From assembly GCA_900770385.1 (NCBI GenBank), contig CAAGKK010000008.1, positions 1-44,341 of the forward strand: 44,341 bases of DNA, written 5' to 3'. Under the pieces are notes generated by a model that did no database searches, had not been told where the DNA came from, and worked only from the letters and a program-made list of their open reading frames with translations. The position numbers and the translations under genes were made by a program. Position 1 is the stretch's first letter; each line of letters begins with the position of its first letter. Below, piece after piece: positions 24,704 through 34,560 of this stretch. This DNA is from Clostridia bacterium (lineage in GTDB: Bacteria; Bacillota; Clostridia; TANB77; CAG-508).

Positions 24704-25648
24704 TTATTTATTCATTTCTTTTTCTCCATTATATTCATCTACTAAATATAATGGCCTATTTTTGGTTTCATTAAATATTCTTCCTAAATATTCTCCCACT
24801 ATTCCAAATAACAATATTTGAATGCCTGAGAAAAATAATATTAATAATATTATTGCTTGATATGCTTGTATTGCTTCTTTTACTATGCAACATTTAATTA
24901 TTACATAAATAAAATAACCTATTAACATTAGGAATGTTGGAATACTTAAATAAGTAGAAAGCCTTAATGGAGATGTTGTAAATGATGTTATTCCATCTAT
25001 TGCTAGATCAACTAATTTTTTGTAATTCCATTTTGTTTTTCCTGCTACTCTTGCTTCTCTATCAAACAATACTTCTTTCTTTTTGTAGCCTATCCAACTA
25101 AACATACTTTTTGAGCATCTTTGAGTTTCTCTTAATTTTTTTAAAGCATTTACACATCTTCTATCTAATAATCTAAAGTCTCCTGTGTCCTTTTGTATTT
25201 CTACTTTTGTTAAGCTTTGAAGTATTCTATAGTACAATTTAGAAGTAATTTTCTTAAAAAAGGTTTCCCCTTCTCTAGTTTTTCTTCTTGCGTATACATC
25301 ATCATATCCTTCTTCCCAGTATTTTATTAACTCTGGAATTAATTCTGGTGGATCTTGAAGATCTGAATCCATAAATATTACAGCATCACCTGTTGCATAA
25401 TCTATTCCCGCTATCATTGCAATTTCTTTTCCAAAATTTCTTGATAAATTTACATAACAAAATCTTTTATCATATTCTCGCATTTCTTTTATTATATCTA
25501 ATGTCTTATCTTTACTTCCATCATTTACAAATAAAACTTCAAATTTATAATTTTTAATTTCGTTTATTATTTTAGTTAATCTTTCGTATAAAAATGGTAA
25601 TGATTCTTCTTCATTATATGCTGGTATTATTATTGAAATCTTTTTCAT
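24704..25648 (-). CDS. GT2 glycosyltransferase of the GtrB/polyprenyl-phosphate glycosyltransferase group
   Basis: The 314-residue protein starts KKISIIIPAYNEEESLPFLY, has VNDGSKDKT and the MDSDLQDPPELIP motif with the DxD and QDPP residues of GtrB-like enzymes, and RDTGDF-type sequence (KDTGDFRLLDRR). Two membrane helices follow (about residues 230-290), ending with FGIVGEYLGRIFNETKNRP. Such enzymes move a sugar from a nucleotide to undecaprenyl phosphate on the inner face. The GtrA-like gene two bases upstream would move the product across the membrane. The pair is the tail of the metG-tmk operon. It is distinct from the GT2 enzyme at 3496. Confidence 0.9.
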   Translation of the reverse strand: MKKISIIIPAYNEEESLPFLYERLTKIINEIKNYKFEVLFVNDGSKDKTLDIIKEMREYDKRFCYVNLSRNFGKEIAMIAGIDYATGDAVIFMDSDLQDPPELIPELIKYWEEGYDDVYARRKTREGETFFKKITSKLYYRILQSLTKVEIQKDTGDFRLLDRRCVNALKKLRETQRCSKSMFSWIGYKKKEVLFDREARVAGKTKWNYKKLVDLAIDGITSFTTSPLRLSTYLSIPTFLMLIGYFIYVIIKCCIVKEAIQAYQAIILLILFFSGIQILLFGIVGEYLGRIFNETKNRPLYLVDEYNGEKEMNK

Positions 25649-25650
25649 TT

Positions 25651-26103
25651 TTATTCTCCTTCTTTAACTCTATATTTATTTTTAAATACGACTAATTTAC
25701 TTAATACATAATTTCCTATAATTATTACTACTTGTGCAACTATTGTCCAAACTATAACCCATGTATTACTGTTTAGCCCTAATAATGTAACAAATATAAA
25801 CATTATTAGCATTTCTAAGCCTAGAGTTACAAGTCTAGACATATAGAATTTTATTGCCTCTTTTAATATTTGCTTAGATTTACTTTCAAATACCCAAATA
25901 CGATTAGTTATATAAGCAAAAGTACATGCAACAATCCATGAAACAGTAACTGCTATTTGAAGTTCAAAACCATTTTTGGCATCTAATATTGTAAATAATA
26001 ACAAATATTTAGTAGCTAGACTAACAATAGTAGTTAATACTCCAAATATTAAATAATTGATTATTTCCTTATATTTTATAAATAATTCTTTAATTTTTTT
26101 CAT
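25651..26103 (-). CDS. GtrA family membrane protein (putative lipid-linked sugar flippase)
   Basis: The 150-residue protein has four hydrophobic helices and the GtrA signatures YLIFGVLTTIVSLATKYLLL, WIVACTFAYITNRIWVFES, and FYMSRLVTLGLEMLIMF. GtrA-type proteins are thought to flip undecaprenyl-phosphate sugars outward, or to help do so. It sits two bases before the GtrB-like gene, the normal pairing, and 12 bases after the kinase gene. The acceptor glycosyltransferase may be elsewhere, for instance the GT-C protein at 689. Confidence 0.88.
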   Translation of the reverse strand: MKKIKELFIKYKEIINYLIFGVLTTIVSLATKYLLLFTILDAKNGFELQIAVTVSWIVACTFAYITNRIWVFESKSKQILKEAIKFYMSRLVTLGLEMLIMFIFVTLLGLNSNTWVIVWTIVAQVVIIIGNYVLSKLVVFKNKYRVKEGE

Positions 26104-26115
26104 TATATTCTCTTT

Positions 26116-26787
26116 CTATATATGTTTTTTTATTTCATTATATATTTCTTCATGTATATCTTCTATTTCTCTTATTTTGTTTTCTTTTACACATTTAACT
26201 TCATACCAATTATATTTTTCTACTAAACTGCATGCTGAGTTATAAGCGTCAATTAAATGATTTTTATCTCTTTCATGAATATCTTTTTTACTTTCATGAG
26301 TAAATTTATTTTCTCTATTCTTCATTAATTCTTCTGCATATTCTGGTGGCATATTTAAGAAAATTGCTTTAGTTGGAATTGGAAGTCCATATAAATTAAA
26401 TTCATAGTCCCACAACCAATCTAAAAATTTTTCTCTTTCCTGTTTATTGGTAATTTTTCCAGCTTGATGTACCATATTGGCTGTTGTATATCTATCTGCT
26501 AATATTATTCCTCCATTTTTATAGTACTCTTCTAAATCTTTTTTATATGTTGCATATCTGTCTACTGCAAAAAATGTGGACGCGATGTATGGACTAATTT
26601 CTTTTGCATTTAATCCAAACTCTCCTGATAAGTACATTTTTACAAGTGCTGAAGAAGGACTATCATAATTAGGAAAACTAACTTTTTTATAGTCTATTCC
26701 TTCTTTAGTAAATCTCTCTTCTAATCTTTTTAATTGTGTTTGTTTACCGCTTCCATCTGTTCCATCTATTACAAATAATTTACCCAT
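26116..26787 (-). CDS. tmk: Thymidylate kinase-like deoxynucleotide kinase
   Basis: The 223-residue P-loop kinase starts MGKLFVIDGTDGSGKQTQLKR with the Walker A loop at about residues 8-16. It has the DRYTTANMVHQ segment corresponding to the DRY motif of dTMP kinases, and PPEYAEELMKNRENKFTHE in the lid region. It should phosphorylate dTMP to dTDP. The P-loop has Q in place of the usual S/T after GK (GSGKQTQ), and the LID residues differ from classical Tmk, so this is a divergent branch. The start overlaps the metG stop by eight bases, showing tight coupling. Confidence 0.85.
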   Translation of the reverse strand: MGKLFVIDGTDGSGKQTQLKRLEERFTKEGIDYKKVSFPNYDSPSSALVKMYLSGEFGLNAKEISPYIASTFFAVDRYATYKKDLEEYYKNGGIILADRYTTANMVHQAGKITNKQEREKFLDWLWDYEFNLYGLPIPTKAIFLNMPPEYAEELMKNRENKFTHESKKDIHERDKNHLIDAYNSACSLVEKYNWYEVKCVKENKIREIEDIHEEIYNEIKKHI

Positions 26788-28369
26788 TTTTCATTCCTTC
26801 TTTTATATATTCTATTTCTTCTAATTTATCAAGTCTTACAAATAGTGGCTCTCCCTTTTCTATAACTTTTATATCTTCATTTAAAACATCATAGTTATAA
26901 ATACTTGACCATTTTTGTAATTCTTTATTCTTGATATTTAATTGTTCAAATATTTTATTAGATGTATCTTTCATAAATGGACTAATTAAAATTGCTATTT
27001 TTCTTAAATTTTCTACTAAATGGTACATTACTGATATTAATTTTTCTTTGTCATCTTCTGACTTAGCAAGAACCCATGGTGATGTTTCGTCAATATATTT
27101 ATTTGTTTTATCAATTATTTTCCAAATTTCTATAATTCCCTGAGCTATTTTATAATTATCAAAATATTCTTCTACTTTTTTAATTTCTTCTAATGTGAAT
27201 TTTTCTAGTTCCGCATCAAATTCGGTTTCTTTTCTATTATTGTTTTCTATTGTTCCACCAAAATACTTATTTATCATTCCTATTGTTCTATTTAATAAAT
27301 TTCCTAAATCATTACATAAATCAGAGTTAAACTTATCAACAAAATCTTCTGGAGTAAATACACCGTCTTGTCCATTTATTAAAGCTCCTAATAAATAATA
27401 TTTTGTTGCATCTAGTCCATATCTTTTTATTAATAATTCTGGATAGATGACATTTCCTTTTGATTTTGACATTTTTCCATCTTTCATTAAAAACCAGCCA
27501 TGTGCAAATAATTTTTTAGGAAGTGGTAGGTCTAAAGCCATTAAGAATATTGGCCAATATATACCATGAAATCTAATTATATCTTTTCCAACAACATGTA
27601 AGTCTGCTGGCCAGAACTTTTTAAATAGTGTATCATCATCGCTACCATATCCTAATGCTGTAATATAATTTACTAAAGCATCCAACCATACATATACTAC
27701 ATGCTTTGGATCTTTTTTTACCTTTACTCCCCAATCAAAAGTTGTTCTCGTAACGCATAAGTCTTCTAATCCTGGTTTTATAAAATTATTTAATAGTTCA
27801 TTTTTTCTATATTCTGGTTCTATAAAATCTGGATGTTCTTCATAGAATTCTTCTATTCTTTTTTGGTATTTTTTCATATTAAAGAAATATGCTTCTTCCT
27901 TCATATCTCTAACTTCTCTTCCACAATCTGGGCATTTACCATCTACTAATTGTGTTTCTGTAAAGAATGTTTCACAAGGTACACAATATTTTCCTACATA
28001 CTCGCCTTTATATATATCTCCTTGCTCCATTAATCTATCAAATATATCTGCCACAACTTTTGTGTGTCTTAATTCTGTTGTTCTTATAAAATCATTATTT
28101 TCTATTTGCATTAATTTCCATAACTCTTTAGCAATTTTAGCCATTTCATCAACATGTTCTTGTGGAGTCATTCCTCTTTTTTCTGCAACTTCTTGAATTT
28201 TTTGTCCATGTTCATCTAACCCTGTTAATAAATATGCATCATAACCTCTTGCTTCTTTGTATTTTTTTATAGTATCTGCAACTGTTGTTGCATATGCTGT
28301 TCCTATATGAAACTTTCCACTTGGGTAATATATAGGTGTTGTTACATAAAATGTTTTTTTATCTTGCAT
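26780..28369 (-). CDS. metG: Methionyl-tRNA synthetase, without C-terminal tRNA-binding domain
   Basis: The class I core is intact: YYPSGKFHIGTAYATT with the HIGH-like HIGT at residues 21-24, the zinc knuckle CVPCETFF...CPDCGREV, WLDALVNYITALGYG, and KMSKSKGNVIYP. The anticodon-binding helical domain follows. At 529 residues it ends at LEEIEYIKEG, without the Trbp111-like domain that many Firmicutes enzymes (about 650 residues) carry. It heads the operon metG-tmk-gtrA-gtrB. No T-box is seen in the short upstream region. Confidence 0.96.
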   Translation of the reverse strand: MQDKKTFYVTTPIYYPSGKFHIGTAYATTVADTIKKYKEARGYDAYLLTGLDEHGQKIQEVAEKRGMTPQEHVDEMAKIAKELWKLMQIENNDFIRTTELRHTKVVADIFDRLMEQGDIYKGEYVGKYCVPCETFFTETQLVDGKCPDCGREVRDMKEEAYFFNMKKYQKRIEEFYEEHPDFIEPEYRKNELLNNFIKPGLEDLCVTRTTFDWGVKVKKDPKHVVYVWLDALVNYITALGYGSDDDTLFKKFWPADLHVVGKDIIRFHGIYWPIFLMALDLPLPKKLFAHGWFLMKDGKMSKSKGNVIYPELLIKRYGLDATKYYLLGALINGQDGVFTPEDFVDKFNSDLCNDLGNLLNRTIGMINKYFGGTIENNNRKETEFDAELEKFTLEEIKKVEEYFDNYKIAQGIIEIWKIIDKTNKYIDETSPWVLAKSEDDKEKLISVMYHLVENLRKIAILISPFMKDTSNKIFEQLNIKNKELQKWSSIYNYDVLNEDIKVIEKGEPLFVRLDKLEEIEYIKEGMKNG

Positions 28370-28406
28370 AGTTTTATTACTCCTCTATTGTTAATTTATA
28401 ACAGTA

Positions 28407-28435
28407 ATTTTATCATATATAAAAAAAATAAACAA
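28407..28435 (-). promoter_or_regulatory. Possible promoter of the metG operon
   Basis: TTGTTT and TAAAAT with 17 bases between them on the minus strand. The -35 lies inside the upstream terminator hairpin, so terminator and promoter overlap. Confidence 0.4.
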
Positions 28436-28457
28436 GAAAATATCTTGTTTATTTTTA
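28422..28457 (-). terminator. Terminator after the surface-protein pair
   Basis: AAAATAAACAAGAT and its complement form a stem with a short loop, followed on the minus strand by eight T. Confidence 0.8.
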
Positions 28458-28462
28458 TAGTT

Positions 28463-29554
28463 TTATTTCTTTTCAATATATCCAGATATTGATTCAGAAT
28501 ACATATCATCAGAAATAGATTGATATCTATTTCCTTTGTAATCATCTGTAAATCCATTGTATGCTTTATATATTTCACCTGTATCTGTATTATAAACTCT
28601 TTCATAGCCTAATATTGCATCACTTTGTTTTTGACTCATTCTATCATATGATTTATTTCTAGCTTCCCATGATGACATAATTCCATCTGATATTTGGTTA
28701 CATATATTTCTTACACTTTGAAAAGTTTTCATTACAGAGTCCTGTTGATTATAATATTGACTAACAAATGTATCTGAAAAATTCAAAGATGCAACCATTT
28801 TATTTAAAATTTCTTCCCAATTTATAAATTCGTCTTTTGGAGCTGTAATAAACATTGTATTGTACACATTTAAATAATAGGTATCTATTTTCTTTCCAGA
28901 AAAGCCGTTTTCATACATATAATATGATCCTGCATCATATACATATGCTGTAAATAAACCTTCTCCTTCTTTCTGATCCTCATTTTTATATGTTGCTCTT
29001 AATATATCTCCTCCCAAAGCTGATGTTCCTATTTTTTCACTCACTTTAAAATCACTTAAAGTTGGAAATGTAAATGTAGCTGTATTATTTAATGTTCCTA
29101 AATCATTAAATATTTTATAAAATCCTTCTGTTGTTTTTTCTTCAATTACTGATGTTTTAGCAAACATTGAATTTGGATAAAATCTTTGTTGGAATTTTTT
29201 TGCAGCTTGAGATTTGTTATATCCTTCTGTTTTCATATTAAAGAAAAATTGATAATTTGTATCTTCTGGATCATATGCTTTTATTGTATAATGTATATAA
29301 TCTCCTAACACATCTACTTTCCAGCCTTCTGGAATTTTTAAAGAAATTAGTCCATTATCAAAATCTGTAAGTTTTACAGTTTTAGCTTTACTTTCAACTA
29401 TATTTACTTCTTCATTATTAGAAAACATAGTTCCTCCTTTTGGATCTTTACTTAATGAATTAATTCCTATTGCACCAATAATTACAATAACAATTATAGC
29501 AATTCCTAAGATTAGTTTTTTATTTATTTTATTATTGTTATCCTTTTCTTCCAT
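28463..29554 (-). CDS. Membrane-anchored extracellular protein of unknown function
   Basis: The 363-residue protein starts with a polar stretch, then one membrane helix (about residues 14-34, LILGIAIIVIVIIGAIGI) with no signal cleavage site that I can see. The rest is a mostly polar domain outside the cell containing ISLKIPEGWKVDVLGDYIHY, a pattern of domains that bind or sense rather than catalyse. No catalytic motif is visible. It lies 18 bases after the NPKTG surface protein gene and is the second gene of that operon, so the two probably act together at the envelope. I do not recognise the family. Confidence 0.7.
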   Translation of the reverse strand: MEEKDNNNKINKKLILGIAIIVIVIIGAIGINSLSKDPKGGTMFSNNEEVNIVESKAKTVKLTDFDNGLISLKIPEGWKVDVLGDYIHYTIKAYDPEDTNYQFFFNMKTEGYNKSQAAKKFQQRFYPNSMFAKTSVIEEKTTEGFYKIFNDLGTLNNTATFTFPTLSDFKVSEKIGTSALGGDILRATYKNEDQKEGEGLFTAYVYDAGSYYMYENGFSGKKIDTYYLNVYNTMFITAPKDEFINWEEILNKMVASLNFSDTFVSQYYNQQDSVMKTFQSVRNICNQISDGIMSSWEARNKSYDRMSQKQSDAILGYERVYNTDTGEIYKAYNGFTDDYKGNRYQSISDDMYSESISGYIEKK

Positions 29555-29572
29555 AATATAATAATCCTTTCT

Positions 29573-30856
29573 TTAATTTTTATCTTTGTATTTTCTTTTA
29601 TAAAATATTACTATAAATATTCCAACAATAGATATTACAAGAACTACAAAGTATACAAAAATATTATCTCCTGTTTTAGGATTATTACTTTCTTCAGTTT
29701 CTGTTTTACTATCAGAATTGCTATTTTGTACTTTAGTTGTTTTAATAATTAGTTCCCATTCTCCAGAAGCTGCAGGAGTGACTGTTATTTTGTCATTTTC
29801 TATTTCTATATCGCTCCTCATAAATTCATTACCAAAACTTGAAGATTCAATTGTATAACCATCCTTTATTTTTACAGTAAATGTTTTTGAATCTCCTACT
29901 TCTCCTTCTATTATTCCGTCTGGCTGTACATCTACACCTTCATCTTTTATTACTTTAATAGTATAGGTGTTTGTATTAACAAAGAAATTAGTTGTAGCTT
30001 CTGCTCTATTACCAAATATTACTTTTAATTTATGTGTTCCTACTGATAGATTGTTCAAATATGCACTTTTTAAAGTAATAACTGTGCTGCCTTCTTTTGA
30101 TATATAATTGCTTTCATCAACTAATTTATTATCAATATATACCTTTCCACCATTTGCAAACAAATCATATCTTGCATCTATTTTAAATGTTGCATTGTTT
30201 GATTTTCCAATTACATAAGTTTGGTATTGACCTTCTAAAAAATTATACTTTTCTGCATTAATACCATATTTTATAGTTAAAGAAAAATGATATCTAGAAT
30301 AATAATCATCTCTAATTTCATTTATAATAACTTTAGAATTGTTTTCGCTACCATTAAAAATACTATTTGGATCACCTATCAAAATATTATCATTTTCATA
30401 TGTTGTTCCTGTATAAGTTAATTTTGAACCATCATATACTGTATTAAAATTCTTAATAACTACTTCTTTATTTTCTCCTGTATATAAACTAGTAATTATA
30501 ATTTTATTTTCAGATTCAATTCCTTCAAATTTAAATATTGCGTCATTAATGTTTTCTGTTTCTACCAAATAATCATTTTCGTTTATTTTAAAATATTTCG
30601 TTTCTTCTATTTTAGATAACCCCTTTAGTCCTTTTGAAAGATTGTCTGTTTTTGTACAATCTACCACATAACTTTTGCCATCTGTTAAGTCAATGCTTCC
30701 TGTAACATTGTAATCTGAATAATTATCTCTAACAGTTGTTTTTACAGTTACTCTATTTCCAGGCATTACATCTGTTACTCCTGCAAATGTGATACTTGCA
30801 AACATTAAAGTCATAATTACTACTAGAAAAATTATAAATATTGTTTTCTTATTCAT
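29573..30856 (-). CDS. Sortase-anchored surface protein with NPKTGD sorting signal
   Basis: The 427-residue protein has a signal peptide (KKTIFIIFLVVIMTLMFASITFAG) and a C-terminal wall-sorting signal: NPKTGD at residue 392, a hydrophobic helix, then a basic tail KRKYKDKN. The middle is beta-rich and repetitive in character (immunoglobulin-like modules are likely), with VTVTP-type strands such as DKITVTPAASGEWELIIKTTK. NPxTG signals are typical sortase substrates, and this window encodes two sortases. It is the first gene of a two-gene operon. The ligand or role is unknown. Confidence 0.85.
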   Translation of the reverse strand: MNKKTIFIIFLVVIMTLMFASITFAGVTDVMPGNRVTVKTTVRDNYSDYNVTGSIDLTDGKSYVVDCTKTDNLSKGLKGLSKIEETKYFKINENDYLVETENINDAIFKFEGIESENKIIITSLYTGENKEVVIKNFNTVYDGSKLTYTGTTYENDNILIGDPNSIFNGSENNSKVIINEIRDDYYSRYHFSLTIKYGINAEKYNFLEGQYQTYVIGKSNNATFKIDARYDLFANGGKVYIDNKLVDESNYISKEGSTVITLKSAYLNNLSVGTHKLKVIFGNRAEATTNFFVNTNTYTIKVIKDEGVDVQPDGIIEGEVGDSKTFTVKIKDGYTIESSSFGNEFMRSDIEIENDKITVTPAASGEWELIIKTTKVQNSNSDSKTETEESNNPKTGDNIFVYFVVLVISIVGIFIVIFYKRKYKDKN

Positions 30857-30956
30857 TTAATCTTCTCTCCTTTATTTAATATTTATATTATATTATCATA
30901 AATTCCTTTATTTTTTATATTTATTACCATTTTTTCCGTGCCTGTTTGGTAAATGT

Positions 30957-30985
30957 TTGATTTTATCGTAATTTTATGTTATGTT
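30957..30985 (+). promoter_or_regulatory. Possible promoter of the dual-HTH regulator gene
   Basis: TTGATT, 17 bases, TATGTT. The -10 match is moderate. It lies about 46 bases before the chosen ATG. Confidence 0.4.
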
Positions 30986-31031
30986 ATATATATTAAATTT
31001 GTTAATATATATTATTTTAAAGGAGTTTATT

Positions 31032-32759
31032 ATGACATTTTCTAAACAATTAAATAAATATATTGAGCAATTAAGTTGCTCATCTCAAGATTTAGTAACT
31101 GCTTCTGGTTTATCCTCAACTGTTATTAGCAGATATAGAAAAGGTGAAAGAAGCCCAAGTTTAAAAAGTAAACATCTAGATCAATTAGTAAATGGTTTGT
31201 ATACTATTAGTTGTACTAAAAATATAGGTTTAGATAAAGAAGATATATATAATACTTTATCAAACTCTTTAAATGATATAAATATAGAATTTGAACAATT
31301 AAGTAAGAATTTTAATTCTATAGTTTCTGCTTTAGATATTAATATTGCAGACTTAGCTCGTTTTATAGGGTATGATGCTTCATTCCTTTCTCGTATTCGT
31401 AATGGGAATAGAAAACCTGCTAAGCCACAAGATTTTATAGAATCCGTTTGTAACTTTGTAGTCACCAAATATTCTTCTTCTGATAATAAAAATACCATTG
31501 CTATTTTATTATCTTGTGATCCAAATGAACTTAATAATAATGCAGACTATTTATTAAAACTATCAAATTGGTTTGCCACAAATATCTCTTCAAATAATAA
31601 ATATATTAGTGATTTTTTAAATAATTTAGATACTTTTGACTTAAACCAATATATAAAAGCAATACATTTTGATGAGCTTAAAATTCCATTTGTTCCTTTC
31701 TATAAGACTAGCTCTAGAAATTATTATGGTATTGAAGAAATGAAAAAAGGAGAATTAGATTTTTTTAAAGCTACAGTACTATCAAAATCTTCAGATCCTG
31801 TTTTCATGTGCAGCGATATGCCTATGGAAGATATGGCTAAAGATATAGATTTTGGTAAAAAGTGGATGTTTGCTATAGCAATGACTTTAAAAAAGGGCTT
31901 GCATTTAAATATCATTCATAATTTAGATAGACCATTTAATGAAATGATGCTTGGATTAGAAAGTTGGATTCCTATATATATGACTGGTCAGGTCTCACCT
32001 TTTTATTTAAAAGGTACTCCTAATTCTATATACTGCCATTTAAATTATGTGTCTGGTAATGTAGCATTAAATGGTGAATGTATTGCTGATTATCATGCTA
32101 CTGGAAAATATTATTTAACTACTGCCAAATCTGAAGTTGCATACTACAAAGAAAAAGCAAAAAATTTATTAAATAAAAGCCAATCACTTATGGAAATTTA
32201 TAGGATAGAAAACAAAAATGATTTTAAAACATTCTTATCTTCTTTTTCAAAATCTTCTAGTAATTTTAGGCGTATTTTATCTTCTTTGCCTATTCATACT
32301 ATTAGTGATGAATTACTTTTGAACATTTTAAAAAGGAATAAAATTTCTGACTCAAATATTAAACATATTATTAACTTTGTTAAAGAAGAAAAGAAATTAA
32401 TGGAAGATATTTTAAAAAAGAATATTTTTCTAGATGAAGTGTGTGAACTCTCAAAAGAAGACTTTGAAAATCAATCATTTTCCTTATCTTTATCTAATGA
32501 TTTTTCTGAAGAAAAAATTTACTATAATTATGAAGAGTATAAACAACATTTAAAACTAACAAAAGAATATGAAAAAGCTTTTAAAAATTATAAACTTTCT
32601 ATAAGTGAACATTCTACATTTAAAAATATTCAAATTCTTATTAATGAAAATAACTGGGTAATGATTTCAAAAGACACTAGTCCTTCTATTCACTTTGTAA
32701 TAAAACATCCTAAATTAAGAAATGCAATTGAGAATTTTATTCCACCTGTTATTGAATAA
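31032..32759 (+). CDS. Large transcriptional regulator with two helix-turn-helix regions
   Basis: I start at the ATG at 31032, which has AAAGGAG eight bases upstream; the longer frame from 30981 adds an unlikely hydrophobic leader. The 575-residue protein has an XRE-like HTH at about residues 12-45 (SSQDLVTASGLSSTVISRYRKGER) and a second at about 98-130 (NIADLARFIGYDASFLSRIRNG). A central domain of about 200 residues (FFKATVLSKSSDPVFMCSDMP, LNIIHNLDRPFNEMMLGLESW) and a C-terminal part ending in SIHFVIKHPKLRNAIENF follow. I recall similar large XRE-type proteins in Clostridia, but know no assigned function. It stands alone with its own terminator. The ligand and targets are unknown. Confidence 0.7.
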   Translation: MTFSKQLNKYIEQLSCSSQDLVTASGLSSTVISRYRKGERSPSLKSKHLDQLVNGLYTISCTKNIGLDKEDIYNTLSNSLNDINIEFEQLSKNFNSIVSALDINIADLARFIGYDASFLSRIRNGNRKPAKPQDFIESVCNFVVTKYSSSDNKNTIAILLSCDPNELNNNADYLLKLSNWFATNISSNNKYISDFLNNLDTFDLNQYIKAIHFDELKIPFVPFYKTSSRNYYGIEEMKKGELDFFKATVLSKSSDPVFMCSDMPMEDMAKDIDFGKKWMFAIAMTLKKGLHLNIIHNLDRPFNEMMLGLESWIPIYMTGQVSPFYLKGTPNSIYCHLNYVSGNVALNGECIADYHATGKYYLTTAKSEVAYYKEKAKNLLNKSQSLMEIYRIENKNDFKTFLSSFSKSSSNFRRILSSLPIHTISDELLLNILKRNKISDSNIKHIINFVKEEKKLMEDILKKNIFLDEVCELSKEDFENQSFSLSLSNDFSEEKIYYNYEEYKQHLKLTKEYEKAFKNYKLSISEHSTFKNIQILINENNWVMISKDTSPSIHFVIKHPKLRNAIENFIPPVIE

Positions 32760-32795
32760 GAACACATAGCTTTTTAGTGAGAAATTCTCTACTAT

Positions 32796-32834
32796 ATAAA
32801 AAAACAGATTATTTAAATAATAATCTGTTTTTTT
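32796..32834. terminator. Bidirectional terminator between the regulator and the small membrane protein
   Basis: AAAAAACAGATTATT and AATAATCTGTTTTTT form a perfect stem with a short loop, flanked by A and T runs usable from both sides. Confidence 0.85.
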
Positions 32835-32839
32835 GCTTT

Positions 32840-33172
32840 TTAAACTTTATTCCAGAACCAGTCTAAGCTGTTATCAATACTCTTTTTGTTCTTAGATTTT
32901 GCTTCTATATCATCTACCCAAAGATATGATAAATATGATAAGAAAACAAGAACTGCATTGTATCCTATGCAACTAAGAATAAGTTTATGAATCTCTGCAT
33001 TGTTGTTCATTATAAGCTGAACTCCATATACAACTAAAATGGTTAAAAAGATAAATAGACTTATTGCTGGTAATATACTTTTTTTAAATTCTTTTCCTAA
33101 AATTAGGAATACCAAATAAATTAAAATTGCACAAAGTAATACATATGGATTAGTTAAATCTAATATTGCCAT
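32840..33172 (-). CDS. Small polytopic membrane protein downstream of glmM
   Basis: This 110-residue protein has three hydrophobic segments (about residues 8-25, 32-52 and 62-85) and a polar C-terminus ending DNSLDWFWNKV. It starts 23 bases after the glmM stop, preceded by a GGGAGG site, and ends at a shared terminator, so it is cotranscribed with glmM. No family is recognised; a link to cell-wall precursor synthesis is only suggested by position. Confidence 0.7.
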   Translation of the reverse strand: MAILDLTNPYVLLCAILIYLVFLILGKEFKKSILPAISLFIFLTILVVYGVQLIMNNNAEIHKLILSCIGYNAVLVFLSYLSYLWVDDIEAKSKNKKSIDNSLDWFWNKV

Positions 33173-33195
33173 CTTTTGTACCTCCCTTTTATATT

Positions 33196-34560
33196 TTATT
33201 TAAATTTTTTCTCAATTAAATCTGCAAGTTCTTTAGCAGATGTTTGGATTTTTTCTTTATCTTTTCCTTCTATCATAACTCTTACTAATGGTTCTGTTCC
33301 AGATGTTCTTATTAGAACTCTGCCTTCACCTAAAAATTCTTCTTCAAGTTTTTTTATTTTTTCTTGCACTTCTTTATCTTCTGAATAATCATATTTTTTA
33401 GCATCATCTACTTTAGCATTTACTAATACTTGAGGATATATACTAATTAAATTAAATAATTCTGAAGCTTTTATGTTTTTTCCTAACAAAATTTTTATAA
33501 GCATTAAAGAAGTTAATATTCCATCTCCAGTAGGATTATAATCTAACATTATGATATGTCCAGATTGTTCCCCACCTAAATTATAATTATTTTTTAACAT
33601 TTCCTCTAAAACATATCTGTCTCCAACTTTTGTTTGTTTTAAAACAAGTCCATTTTCATCTGCATATTTTTTTAATCCAATGTTACTCATTATAGTAGCA
33701 ACTAATGTTTTATCATTTAATTTTTCTTTTTCATTCATATAGTTTGAAATAGCAGCTAATATAATGTCTCCATCTATTACATTTCCTTTTTCATCTACTG
33801 CTAAACACCTATCGCCATCTCCATCATATGCTATTCCTAAAGATAAATTATTTTCTTTAACATATTTTGTGATTTGCTCTAGGTGTGTTGAACCGCAATT
33901 ATCATTAATATTAATTCCATTTGGATTATTACTAATAATTTTGTAATTAATTCCTATATTTTTAAATATATCTTCTGCTACTTTATATGTAGCACCATTA
34001 GCTGTATCTATACCTACTACAAAATTTGATTTTAAATTTTTCGCAATATCATCTTTGAAATTATTAATAATGAAATTTCTATATTCATTAATAAGATCTG
34101 TATCTATTTCTGATACTCCTATTTTTTCGTTTTTTGCTGTTAATTCTTCTAATTTACCAGATTCCATTATTTCTTCTATTTCTTCTTCTATCTCATCTGG
34201 TATTTTCATTCCTTTATTGCTAAAGAATTTTATTCCATTAAATTCAAATGTATTATGTGATGCTGATATAACAACACTAGCATCTGCATTTAATTTTTTA
34301 GTTAAGTATGCTACTGCTGGTGTGGGAATAACCCCTAATAGTTTCACATTTGCTCCATAACTTAAAAAACCTGCTGTCATAGCACTTTCTATAAGTGTTC
34401 CTGAAATTCTAGTATCTCTTCCTATTAATATAGTTGGAGTATGATTAGAATGTTTTGCTAAAACATATGCACCTGCTTTGGCAACTTTATAAACTAATTC
34501 AGGTGTTAAATGTGTATTGGCTATACGCCTAATTCCATCTGTTCCAAAATATTTTTTCAT
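33196..34560 (-). CDS. glmM: Phosphoglucosamine mutase GlmM
   Basis: GlmM converts glucosamine-6-phosphate to glucosamine-1-phosphate, the substrate of GlmU (16713). The 454-residue protein is full length. It starts KKYFGTDGIRR, has the phosphoserine loop VVISASHN (Ser101), the metal loop YDGDGDRC, the sugar-specificity loop GGEQSGH and the phosphate-binding RTSGTEPLVRVM. Glucosamine rather than glucose specificity is supported by GGEQSGH. An AGGAG site precedes the start. Confidence 0.96.
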   Translation of the reverse strand: MKKYFGTDGIRRIANTHLTPELVYKVAKAGAYVLAKHSNHTPTILIGRDTRISGTLIESAMTAGFLSYGANVKLLGVIPTPAVAYLTKKLNADASVVISASHNTFEFNGIKFFSNKGMKIPDEIEEEIEEIMESGKLEELTAKNEKIGVSEIDTDLINEYRNFIINNFKDDIAKNLKSNFVVGIDTANGATYKVAEDIFKNIGINYKIISNNPNGININDNCGSTHLEQITKYVKENNLSLGIAYDGDGDRCLAVDEKGNVIDGDIILAAISNYMNEKEKLNDKTLVATIMSNIGLKKYADENGLVLKQTKVGDRYVLEEMLKNNYNLGGEQSGHIIMLDYNPTGDGILTSLMLIKILLGKNIKASELFNLISIYPQVLVNAKVDDAKKYDYSEDKEVQEKIKKLEEEFLGEGRVLIRTSGTEPLVRVMIEGKDKEKIQTSAKELADLIEKKFK

